A stretch of 5,223 bases of DNA from Alphaproteobacteria bacterium (lineage in GTDB: Bacteria; Pseudomonadota; Alphaproteobacteria; Sphingomonadales; Sphingomonadaceae): contig JAQGLH010000047.1 in the NCBI GenBank assembly GCA_028293005.1, positions 1 through 5,223 of the forward strand. The letters run 5' to 3'. Below the pieces are notes generated by a model that worked only from the letters and a program-made list of their open reading frames with translations, ran no database searches and was not told the DNA's origin. Of this stretch, positions 1-5,223 are shown piece after piece. A program made the translations under genes and the position numbers. How positions within the stretch are numbered: position 1 is the stretch's first letter; each line of letters starts with the position of its first letter.

Positions 1-18
1 GCTTAGACCGCTTTCTCT

Positions 19-43
19 CCGTCAGAGCTTACCACACTGACGG
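19..43. repeat. 7-bp inverted repeat upstream of the tRNA
   Basis: CCGTCAG (19-25) and CTGACGG (37-43) are perfect reverse complements separated by 11 nt, ending 9 nt before the mature tRNA 5' end. As RNA this would be a GC-rich hairpin with a large loop. It could be a leader or processing structure of the tRNA transcript, or the end of a gene lying to the left. No T-tract follows, so a classical intrinsic terminator is not supported. The pairing is seen directly; any function is inference. Confidence 0.35.
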
Positions 44-52
44 CCTTGGCAT

Positions 53-127
53 GGGCGCGTAGCTCAGTGGTAGAGCACTGTGTTCACACCGCAGGGGTCG
101 CAAGTTCAATCCTTGCCGCGCCCACCA
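53..127 (+). tRNA. tRNA-Val (anticodon CAC)
   Basis: This is a full cloverleaf folded by hand. The acceptor stem is 53-59 with 117-123 (seven G-C pairs), the D-arm begins at 62 with GCTC paired to GAGC (73-76), and the anticodon stem is 78-82 with 90-94 (one G-U pair). The 7-nt anticodon loop TTCACAC carries CAC at 85-87. The T stem is 100-104 with 112-116 around a canonical TTCAATC loop. The discriminator is A124 and CCA is encoded at 125-127. Anticodon CAC reads the valine codon GUG. The gene points the same way as the catabolic operon and its 3' end faces it, the arrangement expected at a tRNA-borne integration site, although no copy of its 3' end is repeated in this window. Confidence 0.96.
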
Positions 128-363
128 TGCCCATCCATCAATTCACCCTCAGGACGTCATCCCGCAAAGGAAGGCGGTGTCGCGCCCGCCGAAGCCAGCT
201 CACAGCTCTCTTGGTTGAAGTTGGGACCCGTGCCGGGTGAACACAGTGGAGATGTATAGGCGGCCGGGAAAAAATGATTATGATGTGCCGACGAGAGCAT
301 CTGTTGTCGCGGTGCGACGCATTCCGGCCTCACCCGCACGACACCTGAGATGACTTCGAAAAG

Positions 364-382
364 AATGGCGCGCAACGCCATT
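364..382. promoter_or_regulatory. Palindrome in the operon leader (possible operator or hairpin)
   Basis: AATGGCG (364-370) and CGCCATT (376-382) form a perfect 7+7 inverted repeat around the 5-nt spacer CGCAA. The element ends 4 nt before the AGGGGA ribosome-binding sequence of the first gene (387-392). Two readings fit: a dyad-symmetric operator for a dimeric transcription factor controlling the operon, or an mRNA hairpin that limits access to the ribosome-binding site. No regulator gene is in the window and I could not pick out a convincing sigma-70 promoter in 128-395, so the choice is open. Confidence 0.45.
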
Positions 383-395
383 TAACAGGGGACGG

Positions 396-1277
396 ATGAG
401 GATGGAGCTCCGCTCGCGCACCGTATCGGTAAACGGCACCAGGACCCATTATACGGAGATAGGGGATGCCGGCCCGATCATCGTGGCGCTGCACGGCGGG
501 GGCCCCGGCGCTTCCGGAGAGGCCGGCATGGCGGCCCTGATGCGTCATATGCCCCCCGAATACCGGGTTGTGGCGCTCGATTCGGTCGGCGGCTTCGGTC
601 GGACGGACCCCCGCGCTCCGGTTCCCTATGGCCTGCAGAGTCGTGTCGATCATCTTGCCGATTTCGCCGACGCCATCGGCCTTGAGCGGTTCACCTTGCT
701 CGGCAATTCGCAGGGGGCCTGGGTGGCCGCGCGCTACGGAGTGACCCACCCCGACCGGCTTGAGCGGCTGGTCCTCATCGGCACGATGACGATCGCCATG
801 GCGATGGGCCTTCCCGAGGAGCAGACGCCGGGGATGCAGGCCTTCCGGGGCTATGACGGCAGCCGCGAGGCGATGCGTCGCCTGCTCGAGGGGTTGGTCT
901 ACAACCCGGCCACCATTACCGACGACCTCGTCGAGCTGCGCTATGCCTCGGCATCGCGGCCGGGCGCCATGGACAGCTTCGCCGCCGCCTCGCGAGGGAC
1001 CAGATATCTCCAGGCCGATCCGGTGCTGCGCACCCAGTTCGACATGCGCGAGGCGCTTCCTGCACTGACCGCTGCCGTACCGACGATGGTGATCTGGGGC
1101 GAGAACGACACCTTTGCGCCGGCCGCGATGGGTCGCAAGCTCGAGCCGATGCTGCCCGCCGCCCGCTTCCACTTTGTGAATGAAGCGGGCCACCAGGTGC
1201 AGAATGATCAGCCGGAGGCCTGCGCGGACTTGTTGGCGAGCTTCATGCGCGAGCCGGCTGCCGCAGGATGGTCGTGA
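396..1277 (+). CDS. Alpha/beta hydrolase, meta-cleavage-product C-C hydrolase type
   Basis: The product is a 293-aa cytoplasmic alpha/beta-hydrolase, close to the 280-290 aa usual for MhpC/BphD/CarC-type enzymes, which hydrolyse the C-C bond of 2-hydroxy-6-oxo-hexa-2,4-dienoates after ring cleavage. Visible motifs are the oxyanion-hole segment HGGGPGAS (33-40), the nucleophile elbow GNSQG with Ser105 (the Asn before Ser is typical of this group), Asp238 in WGENDTF and His266 in AGHQ, completing a Ser-Asp-His triad. Arg182 in LRY falls where BphD has its substrate-binding Arg190. Two deviations are a VGGFG turn (64-68), one residue longer than the usual GFG, and Gln267 after the catalytic His where MhpC and BphD have Trp. 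No signal peptide is seen. AGGGGA at 387-392 lies 3 nt from the ATG at 396 and 9 nt from an in-frame ATG at 402, so the true start may be two codons later. It is the first gene of the operon. A haloperoxidase or esterase role is a less likely alternative. Confidence 0.85.
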   Translation: MRMELRSRTVSVNGTRTHYTEIGDAGPIIVALHGGGPGASGEAGMAALMRHMPPEYRVVALDSVGGFGRTDPRAPVPYGLQSRVDHLADFADAIGLERFTLLGNSQGAWVAARYGVTHPDRLERLVLIGTMTIAMAMGLPEEQTPGMQAFRGYDGSREAMRRLLEGLVYNPATITDDLVELRYASASRPGAMDSFAAASRGTRYLQADPVLRTQFDMREALPALTAAVPTMVIWGENDTFAPAAMGRKLEPMLPAARFHFVNEAGHQVQNDQPEACADLLASFMREPAAAGWS

Positions 1278-1329
1278 GCGGACCGCTGCCGCCGAGACCG
1301 GGCTCTTCGATGCCTCCTGCCCCCCGCAC

Positions 1330-1336
1330 AGGAAAG
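1330..1336 (+). promoter_or_regulatory. Ribosome-binding site that fixes the extradiol dioxygenase start
   Basis: AGGAAAG at 1330-1336 ends 6 nt before the ATG at 1343. It favours that codon over an in-frame ATG at 1268, which overlaps the hydrolase stop. The 25-residue extension from 1268 is rich in Pro and Ser and looks like translated spacer, and starting at 1343 puts the first iron-ligand His at residue 12, the same number as in LigB. Confidence 0.6.
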
Positions 1337-1342
1337 TCGCCC

Positions 1343-2296
1343 ATGACGGCTGTTATCGGGGGCTTCGTTACGAGCCACGCGACTGCGCTGGTCGAACCGT
1401 CCAAGTGGGACGAATTCCGTCTGATGGTGCGACGGATGTACAAGGACCGCTACGGCGCGATGCCTCCCGAGCATCCAGGCGTCGCCACGGAATCGGACGA
1501 GGATATCGAGCGACGCTATGCCCGCGTTCGCGAGACGCAGATGTTCATTACCGAGCAGATCAAGGCGGCAAGGCCCGATGCCGTCGTCCTGCTGGGCAAC
1601 GATCAGAACGAGAATTTCAAGACCAGCGCGATTCCGCAGTTTGCGATTTATACGGGCGCTGAAGCCATCGTGCACGACTGGATCAACAACAGCGAGCGAA
1701 GCTATCGCTCCGCTCCGGACATCGCGGAGGCGCTGCTTGCCGGCTGCGTCGAGCGGGGCTTCGACGTGGTTCGAGCGAGCAGCTTCGAGGGCGGCAAGCT
1801 CTCGGCCCACGCTCATGCCCAGGTCTATTCGCGCTTCCTCTCCGACGCCGACGTGCCGGTGGTCCCGGTCTTCGTCAACGCGATCACGCCGCCGCTTCCC
1901 TCGGCCCGCCGCTGCTTCGAATTCGGCCGGGCCATGCGCGAGTCGATCGAGGCGAGATTGCCGGGCAAGAGGGTGATCATCGGCGCTTCGGGCGGGCTGT
2001 CTCACTTCACCGCCGGCTTCCCCTACGAGGAACTCAAGGTTCCCCGGTCCCTGGGCACGATCTGTGCGGAGTTCGACCGTAGCTTGCTCGGGTGGATTGA
2101 CGCAGGCGATCTCGCCCGGGTGTCGGAGCTTACCGATGACGAGATCCTGGAAAATGGGGATGTCGAATTCCGGCAGGGAATCGCCTTTCTCGGCGCCCTC
2201 CCGGCCGGCTCGCGTCCGGACCGACTGGTGTACGAACCCTTCTATCGGGGGCTGATGGGCTTTTGGGCCGGCTATTGGGATCTCGGCCGCCACTGA
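1343..2296 (+). CDS. LigB-family (class III) extradiol ring-cleavage dioxygenase
   Basis: This 317-aa protein matches the LigB fold family (protocatechuate 4,5-dioxygenase beta subunit, MhpB, CarBb), non-haem Fe(II) enzymes that open catechols next to the diol. The N-terminal SHATAL motif gives His12, equivalent to LigB His12. AEFD gives Glu243, next to where LigB has its ligand Glu242. AHAHAQVY (155-162) supplies His156/His158 near the position of the LigB acid-base His, and GASGGLSHF (214-222) is the conserved glycine-rich strand with His221. The second LigB iron ligand (His61, in NDH) is expected in GNDQNENF (85-92), but Gln88 occupies it. No separate LigA-like alpha subunit gene is adjacent, so it probably works alone. 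It likely cleaves the diol produced after the Rieske oxygenase encoded downstream, feeding the hydrolase upstream. The family is well supported; substrate and exact cleavage position are unknown. Confidence 0.85.
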   Translation: MTAVIGGFVTSHATALVEPSKWDEFRLMVRRMYKDRYGAMPPEHPGVATESDEDIERRYARVRETQMFITEQIKAARPDAVVLLGNDQNENFKTSAIPQFAIYTGAEAIVHDWINNSERSYRSAPDIAEALLAGCVERGFDVVRASSFEGGKLSAHAHAQVYSRFLSDADVPVVPVFVNAITPPLPSARRCFEFGRAMRESIEARLPGKRVIIGASGGLSHFTAGFPYEELKVPRSLGTICAEFDRSLLGWIDAGDLARVSELTDDEILENGDVEFRQGIAFLGALPAGSRPDRLVYEPFYRGLMGFWAGYWDLGRH

Positions 2297-2345
2297 CCGA
2301 AGCGAGGCTCGTCGAGCAGCAACGATCATCGACCAGGAGAGCGAA

Positions 2346-3680
2346 ATGGCCGTCGACTTCAGCGTTCTGGGACGCCAGCTAGAGCAAGGCTTCGTCGATC
2401 CTGCGATCTTCCTCGACGAGGAGATCTACCAGCTCGAGCTCGACCGGGTCTGGCGGCGCTGCTGGCTGTTCGTGGCGCATGAATCGATGATCCCCGATCC
2501 AGGCGATTATGTCACCGGCTTCATGGGCGAAGATGCCGTGATCGTGGCACGGGACGGCGGCGGCAAGGTCCGCGTCATGCTCAATCGATGCCGTCACCGG
2601 GGCGTCAAGCTTTGCCCCTACGACCGGGGCAACACCAAAACCTTCAGCTGCGTCTATCATGGCTGGGTCTATGACAATGACGGCACGTTGGTGAACGTGC
2701 CGGAATATGACAAGGGCTATGACGGCGTCCTGGACAAGGATCAGTGGCGGCTGATCGAGGTTCCGCAAGTCGCCTCCTATGGCGGCTTCATCTTCGCCAA
2801 CTGGGACGCCGGCGCGGTGCCGCTCGAGGTCTATCTTGGCGACATGCGCTACTATTTCGACAATGCGTTCGGCCGGCTCTATGCCGGACAGGTCGAGATG
2901 TCGCCGATCAAGCAGCGCATTCGTACCCATCACAATTGGAAGGTCGCCGCCGACAATGCGTCGGACATGTACCACTTCGGCGTGTCGCATGTCGGCGCCA
3001 TACAGACGTTGCAAGACTTCCCGGAATTCATGAATCCCGATTATGACGACACCAATTATCTCGCCACGCTCAACGAGGATCGCACCGACGGTCCTCCCCA
3101 TACGATCGTGGCGGCGAAGATCCTTTCGGACGCCGAAGCCTATGATCTCCGTATCGCCAACCGGTTCGGAGCCGCTTCCGTCGATTACGTGAAGCGGCGC
3201 TATGACCTGATGAAGAACCTCGATCAGCGCGTGACACGCGGTTATTTGTCGGTCGCGGGCATCTTCCCGAGCATGACGATCATCGACATGGCGCCGCTTT
3301 CGGTCGGAGTCACGATCGAGCTTTATCACCCGAAGTCGGCGCGGGAGACGGAGACCTGGCTCTATGTCTACGTAGAGAAGGACGCCCCGCCGGAATTCAA
3401 GAAGTTCGCTGCCCAGCAGGGCATTCGCTTCCATTCCTTCACAGGCAGCGTGGTGCCCGCCGACCATGAGAATTGGGAACGTCTGGACGAAGGGATCGGC
3501 GGGCCGACATCCAGCCGAATTCCTCTCAACTACATGCTTGGTCTCGGCGGTCCCCGCGCCTCCGACGCCTACCGCTCGCAACGCTACGAAGAGCTGCCCG
3601 GCGCGGTCGAATATTGCATGAGCGAACGCGGTGCCCGCTCGCTCTACCGCCACTGGCTTCAGCTCATGCAGGAGGCCTGA
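2346..3680 (+). CDS. Rieske ring-hydroxylating dioxygenase, alpha (large) subunit
   Basis: This 444-aa protein has the normal length and domain order of a Rieske oxygenase alpha subunit, which takes electrons from a ferredoxin and dihydroxylates an aromatic ring at a mononuclear iron. The N-terminal Rieske [2Fe-2S] domain (about 38-155) shows the ligand pattern C-x-H-x17-C-x2-H as Cys82, His84, Cys102 and His105. The C-terminal catalytic domain has DMYHFGVSH with His210 and His215 as iron ligands and Asp207 as the likely electron-transfer bridge to the neighbouring subunit's Rieske centre. Asp373 in ADHENWE is the expected third ligand. By recollection, the N-terminal run IYQLELDRV...CWLFVAHES closely resembles HcaE of the 3-phenylpropionate dioxygenase, placing it in the toluene/biphenyl-like group, but the substrate cannot be read from this. 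The start is firm: AGGAGA at 2335-2340 lies 5 nt before the ATG. It sits 2 nt upstream of the beta-subunit gene. Ferredoxin and reductase genes are absent. Confidence 0.95.
   Translation: MAVDFSVLGRQLEQGFVDPAIFLDEEIYQLELDRVWRRCWLFVAHESMIPDPGDYVTGFMGEDAVIVARDGGGKVRVMLNRCRHRGVKLCPYDRGNTKTFSCVYHGWVYDNDGTLVNVPEYDKGYDGVLDKDQWRLIEVPQVASYGGFIFANWDAGAVPLEVYLGDMRYYFDNAFGRLYAGQVEMSPIKQRIRTHHNWKVAADNASDMYHFGVSHVGAIQTLQDFPEFMNPDYDDTNYLATLNEDRTDGPPHTIVAAKILSDAEAYDLRIANRFGAASVDYVKRRYDLMKNLDQRVTRGYLSVAGIFPSMTIIDMAPLSVGVTIELYHPKSARETETWLYVYVEKDAPPEFKKFAAQQGIRFHSFTGSVVPADHENWERLDEGIGGPTSSRIPLNYMLGLGGPRASDAYRSQRYEELPGAVEYCMSERGARSLYRHWLQLMQEA
3670..3675 (+). promoter_or_regulatory. Ribosome-binding site of the beta subunit inside the alpha-subunit gene
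   Basis: A perfect AGGAGG lies within the last codons of the alpha-subunit gene, 7 nt before the ATG at 3683. This fixes the beta-subunit start and fits translational coupling that keeps the two subunits in equal amounts. The reading frame remains open upstream of 3683, but that extension overlaps the alpha-subunit gene out of frame and is not real protein. Confidence 0.75.
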
Positions 3681-3682
3681 GG

Positions 3683-4198
3683 ATGGCGAGGAGCAACATA
3701 CCCGACCTCCAGGCGCTGACATTCGAGATCGACCGTTTCTACAGCGACGAATCGGAGCTGCTCGAGCAGGCCGATTATATGGCCTGGGCGGAGCTCCTCG
3801 ACGAAGACATTGCTTATGCGATGCCGCAGACCGAGTTCGTCGATCGAAGGGTCAACCGCGGGCTCGACTATATCGGCGCTCATTCCTTCGATGAGGACAA
3901 GGCCTCGATCCTCAACCGGATAAAATGGCTGCTTGGCGGCCCGACGCCGGAGGTTCCGGCAACGAAGCGGCGCATGCTGGTCACCAACGTGCGGGTGCTG
4001 GCGGTCCACGACAACGGCGAAGTCGACGCCGATTCGAAGTTCCTGGTCTGGGAGATGCGCAGCAACGGCCGCAGCGCCACGTTCATCGGCCATCGGCGCG
4101 ACAGGCTGCGCAGCAACGGCGATGGGTGGAAGATCGTGAGGCGCACCGCCGTGCTGGACAGCACGGTCCTGCCCAAGTCGCTCACCAACTTCTTTTGA
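3683..4198 (+). CDS. Ring-hydroxylating dioxygenase, beta (small) subunit
   Basis: This 171-aa protein has the length and landmarks of the NTF2-like beta subunits that pack with the alpha subunit into an alpha3beta3 oxygenase and mainly give structural support. Family features seen are an N-terminal helix with FYSDESELL (19-27), WAELLDEDIAY (35-45) with the typical LLDEDI core, RRMLVTNVRV (96-105), and a C-terminal run of RRDRLR (138-143), GWKIVRRTAVLDSTVL (148-163) and the closing SLTNFF. No catalytic residues are expected or seen. The gene starts 2 nt after the alpha-subunit stop with its own strong ribosome-binding site, the normal pairing for these genes. The hydratase gene follows after 41 bp. 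Confidence 0.94.
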   Translation: MARSNIPDLQALTFEIDRFYSDESELLEQADYMAWAELLDEDIAYAMPQTEFVDRRVNRGLDYIGAHSFDEDKASILNRIKWLLGGPTPEVPATKRRMLVTNVRVLAVHDNGEVDADSKFLVWEMRSNGRSATFIGHRRDRLRSNGDGWKIVRRTAVLDSTVLPKSLTNFF

Positions 4199-4239
4199 GC
4201 GGGCGGAGGTATCTGACTCACTTTGAACGGGGTCCGTCG

Positions 4240-5022
4240 ATGGCAACTGAAACCGCGCAGCAGGCAGCGCAACGTCTCGTCCGCGAACATCGGGAACGCG
4301 TTCCGTTTCGTCCGTTGCCGTCCGATCGGCATCGCGACCTGGATTACGCTTATTCCGTGCAAGCCATGTTGCTCGAAGCGACGCTCGGCGAAAAGAAGGA
4401 TACGGTCTGCGGCTGGAAGATCGGGTTGACGACGCGGAGGATGCAGCAATTCTGCGGCGTCGATACGCCCATCGTCGGCGCGATATTGTCGTCCCTTTTC
4501 CAGACGTCGCCGGCGGTCATTCCTCACGCACGCTATGTGCGCCTCGGTATCGAGATGGAGGTGGCCGTCCAGCTGGGAAGCGAGCTTCATGACCGCCCGA
4601 CGGCAGCGAATGTGAAGGCATGCCTGTCGCAGGTCGCTGCAGCATTCGAACTGGTGGAGGATCGGGGCGCGGACTATGCGCAGCTCGACGCCTGCTCGAT
4701 CATTTCCGACAACAGCTGGAATGCCGGCATCGTCATCGGCGAGCCGGTCGCAGCAGCGGCTCTGGGCGATTTGCTGGGCCGCGCGGGGGTTCTGAGGCGG
4801 GATGGCGAAGAGATCGGCCGCGGCCTCACCAATGACGCTGGCGGAGATCCGCTGGAAGTCGTGGCGTGGCTTGCTTCGCTCCTGCAGGCGCAGGGCAGGC
4901 CGCTGCGCGCCGGGCACTGGGTGCTCACCGGGAGCATCATTCCGACCATCTTTCCCGGCCCCGGGGAGCATTACGAATTCTCGGTCGATGGCCTGCCGGC
5001 CGTCGAGCTGCAGATCGAGTAA
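4240..5022 (+). CDS. 2-keto-4-pentenoate / 2-hydroxy-dienoate hydratase (MhpD type)
   Basis: This 260-aa protein belongs to the fumarylacetoacetase-like hydratase/decarboxylase group (MhpD, DmpE, TesE, CarD). It would add water to a 2-hydroxypenta-2,4-dienoate-type product to give a 4-hydroxy-2-oxo acid for an aldolase. Motifs are GWKIGLT (58-64) with Lys60, the metal-binding ExE of LGIEMEV (Glu105, Glu107) followed by Glu137/Glu140 in FELVEDR, SDNSWNAG (156-163), and the C-terminal VLTGS and PGPGEH segments. The length is near the 260-270 aa of the family. 4-Oxalocrotonate decarboxylase is a close relative and cannot be fully excluded, but a C-C hydrolase in the same operon favours the hydratase. 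The ribosome-binding site is weak (GGGG at 4229-4232, 7 nt before the ATG), and no other start codon in this frame lies close upstream. It is the last gene of the operon; aldolase and aldehyde dehydrogenase genes do not follow. Confidence 0.9.
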   Translation: MATETAQQAAQRLVREHRERVPFRPLPSDRHRDLDYAYSVQAMLLEATLGEKKDTVCGWKIGLTTRRMQQFCGVDTPIVGAILSSLFQTSPAVIPHARYVRLGIEMEVAVQLGSELHDRPTAANVKACLSQVAAAFELVEDRGADYAQLDACSIISDNSWNAGIVIGEPVAAAALGDLLGRAGVLRRDGEEIGRGLTNDAGGDPLEVVAWLASLLQAQGRPLRAGHWVLTGSIIPTIFPGPGEHYEFSVDGLPAVELQIE

Positions 5023-5080
5023 CTCTGATTGACCGGACGATGCCGTGCGGTGGGGCCAGTGGTGAGCCGCGAGCGGCCGA

Positions 5081-5223
5081 TCAGTCGAGGTCGCGGGCCA
5101 GCTCCGCCTTCGCCGCCGGGCTGAGCACGGCGATGTGCGCGTAGCGTGGGTCGTTGCAGCCGATCATCGCCTTGGTTGCCGGAGCGCGGAAGGCCGCGGC
5201 TTGTTCGTCGGTGAATTGGAAGC
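5081..5223 (-). CDS. 3' end of an unidentified convergent gene (partial)
   Basis: On the minus strand an open frame enters from the right edge and ends at TGA (plus-strand TCA at 5081-5083), giving the last 46 residues plus part of a codon. The visible tail includes FTDEQAAAF, APATKAMIGCNDPRY, AHIAVLSPAAK and ends in ARDLD. It has the balanced composition and G/C third-position bias of a real soluble protein, with no membrane segment. I do not recognise the family from this fragment. It converges on the catabolic operon with 58 bp between stop codons, so it is transcribed separately and may mark the operon's right edge. Confidence 0.6.
   Translation of the reverse strand, partial: FQFTDEQAAAFRAPATKAMIGCNDPRYAHIAVLSPAAKAELARDLD

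Noticed and set aside
226..238. Short inverted repeat ACCCG-TGC-CGGGT in the leader
   Set aside because: Only 5 bp with a 3-nt loop and no T-tract; expected by chance in GC-rich DNA and too weak to call a terminator of the tRNA.
46..240. Plus-strand open frame of 64 codons
   Set aside because: It runs straight through the tRNA gene and has no ribosome-binding site; the tRNA explains this sequence.
279..284. TATGAT as a possible -10 promoter box
   Set aside because: No recognisable -35 element lies at 16-18 nt upstream, so a promoter call is not supported.
306..318. Short inverted repeat GTCGC-GGT-GCGAC in the leader
   Set aside because: A 5-bp GC-rich arm with no supporting promoter or second copy; could be chance.
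157..381. Minus-strand open frame of 74 codons in the leader region
   Set aside because: Its start codon lies in the 364-382 palindrome, there is no convincing ribosome-binding site, and the composition (scattered Cys, Pro, His) does not resemble a known protein.
1268..1342. 25-codon N-terminal extension of the extradiol dioxygenase, with an ATG overlapping the hydrolase stop
   Set aside because: The extension is Pro/Ser-rich low-complexity spacer, while the ATG at 1343 has a well-placed ribosome-binding site and aligns His12 with LigB.
2307..2317. Dyad GCTCG-T-CGAGC before the alpha-subunit gene
   Set aside because: The loop is too small for a hairpin and such short symmetric GC-rich words are common here.
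1208..2329. Long minus-strand open frame opposite the extradiol dioxygenase
   Set aside because: Arg/His-rich antisense shadow of a high-GC gene; the plus-strand frame has clear family motifs and a ribosome-binding site.
2379..3722. 447-codon minus-strand open frame opposite the Rieske alpha subunit
   Set aside because: Although as long as the real gene, it mirrors a protein with complete Rieske and iron-ligand motifs; open antisense frames are common at this GC content and its composition is not protein-like.
3880..4971. 363-codon minus-strand open frame opposite the beta subunit and hydratase
   Set aside because: It spans two well-supported plus-strand genes and the gap between them, and shows no motif of its own.
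5066..5077. Dyad GCCG-CGAG-CGGC between the convergent genes, considered as a terminator
   Set aside because: A 4-bp stem with no T-tract on either strand; a terminator is expected between convergent genes but this does not qualify.

Overview
This 5.2 kb window looks like a chromosomal catabolic locus from a high-GC alphaproteobacterium, most plausibly a sphingomonad. That is an inference from three things: GC-rich coding sequence with strong G/C third positions, a tRNA with an encoded CCA end, and an aromatic-degradation operon that lacks several pathway parts, as is common in sphingomonads where such genes are scattered. The species cannot be named from the sequence.

Layout. Bases 53-127 hold a complete tRNA-Val (anticodon CAC), preceded by a 7-bp inverted repeat (19-43). 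Bases 128-395 are a non-coding leader with an AT-richer block and, just before the first gene, a perfect 7+7 palindrome (364-382). From 396 to 5022 five genes run on the plus strand with gaps of 65, 49, 2 and 41 bp: an alpha/beta hydrolase of the meta-cleavage-product hydrolase type (396-1277), a LigB-family (class III) extradiol ring-cleavage dioxygenase (1343-2296), the large (2346-3680) and small (3683-4198) subunits of a Rieske ring-hydroxylating dioxygenase, and an MhpD-type 2-hydroxy-dienoate (2-keto-4-pentenoate) hydratase (4240-5022). On the minus strand the last 46 codons of an unidentified gene converge on the operon (stop at 5081-5083).

How the genes fit together. The Rieske oxygenase would add O2 to an aromatic ring to give a cis-dihydrodiol. 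After rearomatisation to a catechol by a dehydrogenase not present here, the LigB-type enzyme would cleave the ring beside the diol. The hydrolase would split the resulting 2-hydroxy-6-oxo-dienoate into a carboxylic acid and a 2-hydroxy-dienoate, and the hydratase would hydrate the latter to a 4-hydroxy-2-oxo acid. This parallels the Hca+Mhp route for 3-phenylpropionate and the carbazole (Car) route. The need for a C-C hydrolase suggests a substituted ring (biaryl, alkyl- or acyl-benzene type), but the substrate is not readable from the sequence. Missing from the window are the ferredoxin, the reductase, the dihydrodiol dehydrogenase, the aldolase, the aldehyde dehydrogenase and a regulator.

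The points most worth a second look are the Gln where LigB has an iron-ligand His, the compact mixed operon of unknown substrate, the palindrome in the leader, and the tRNA gene at the operon's edge as a possible island boundary.
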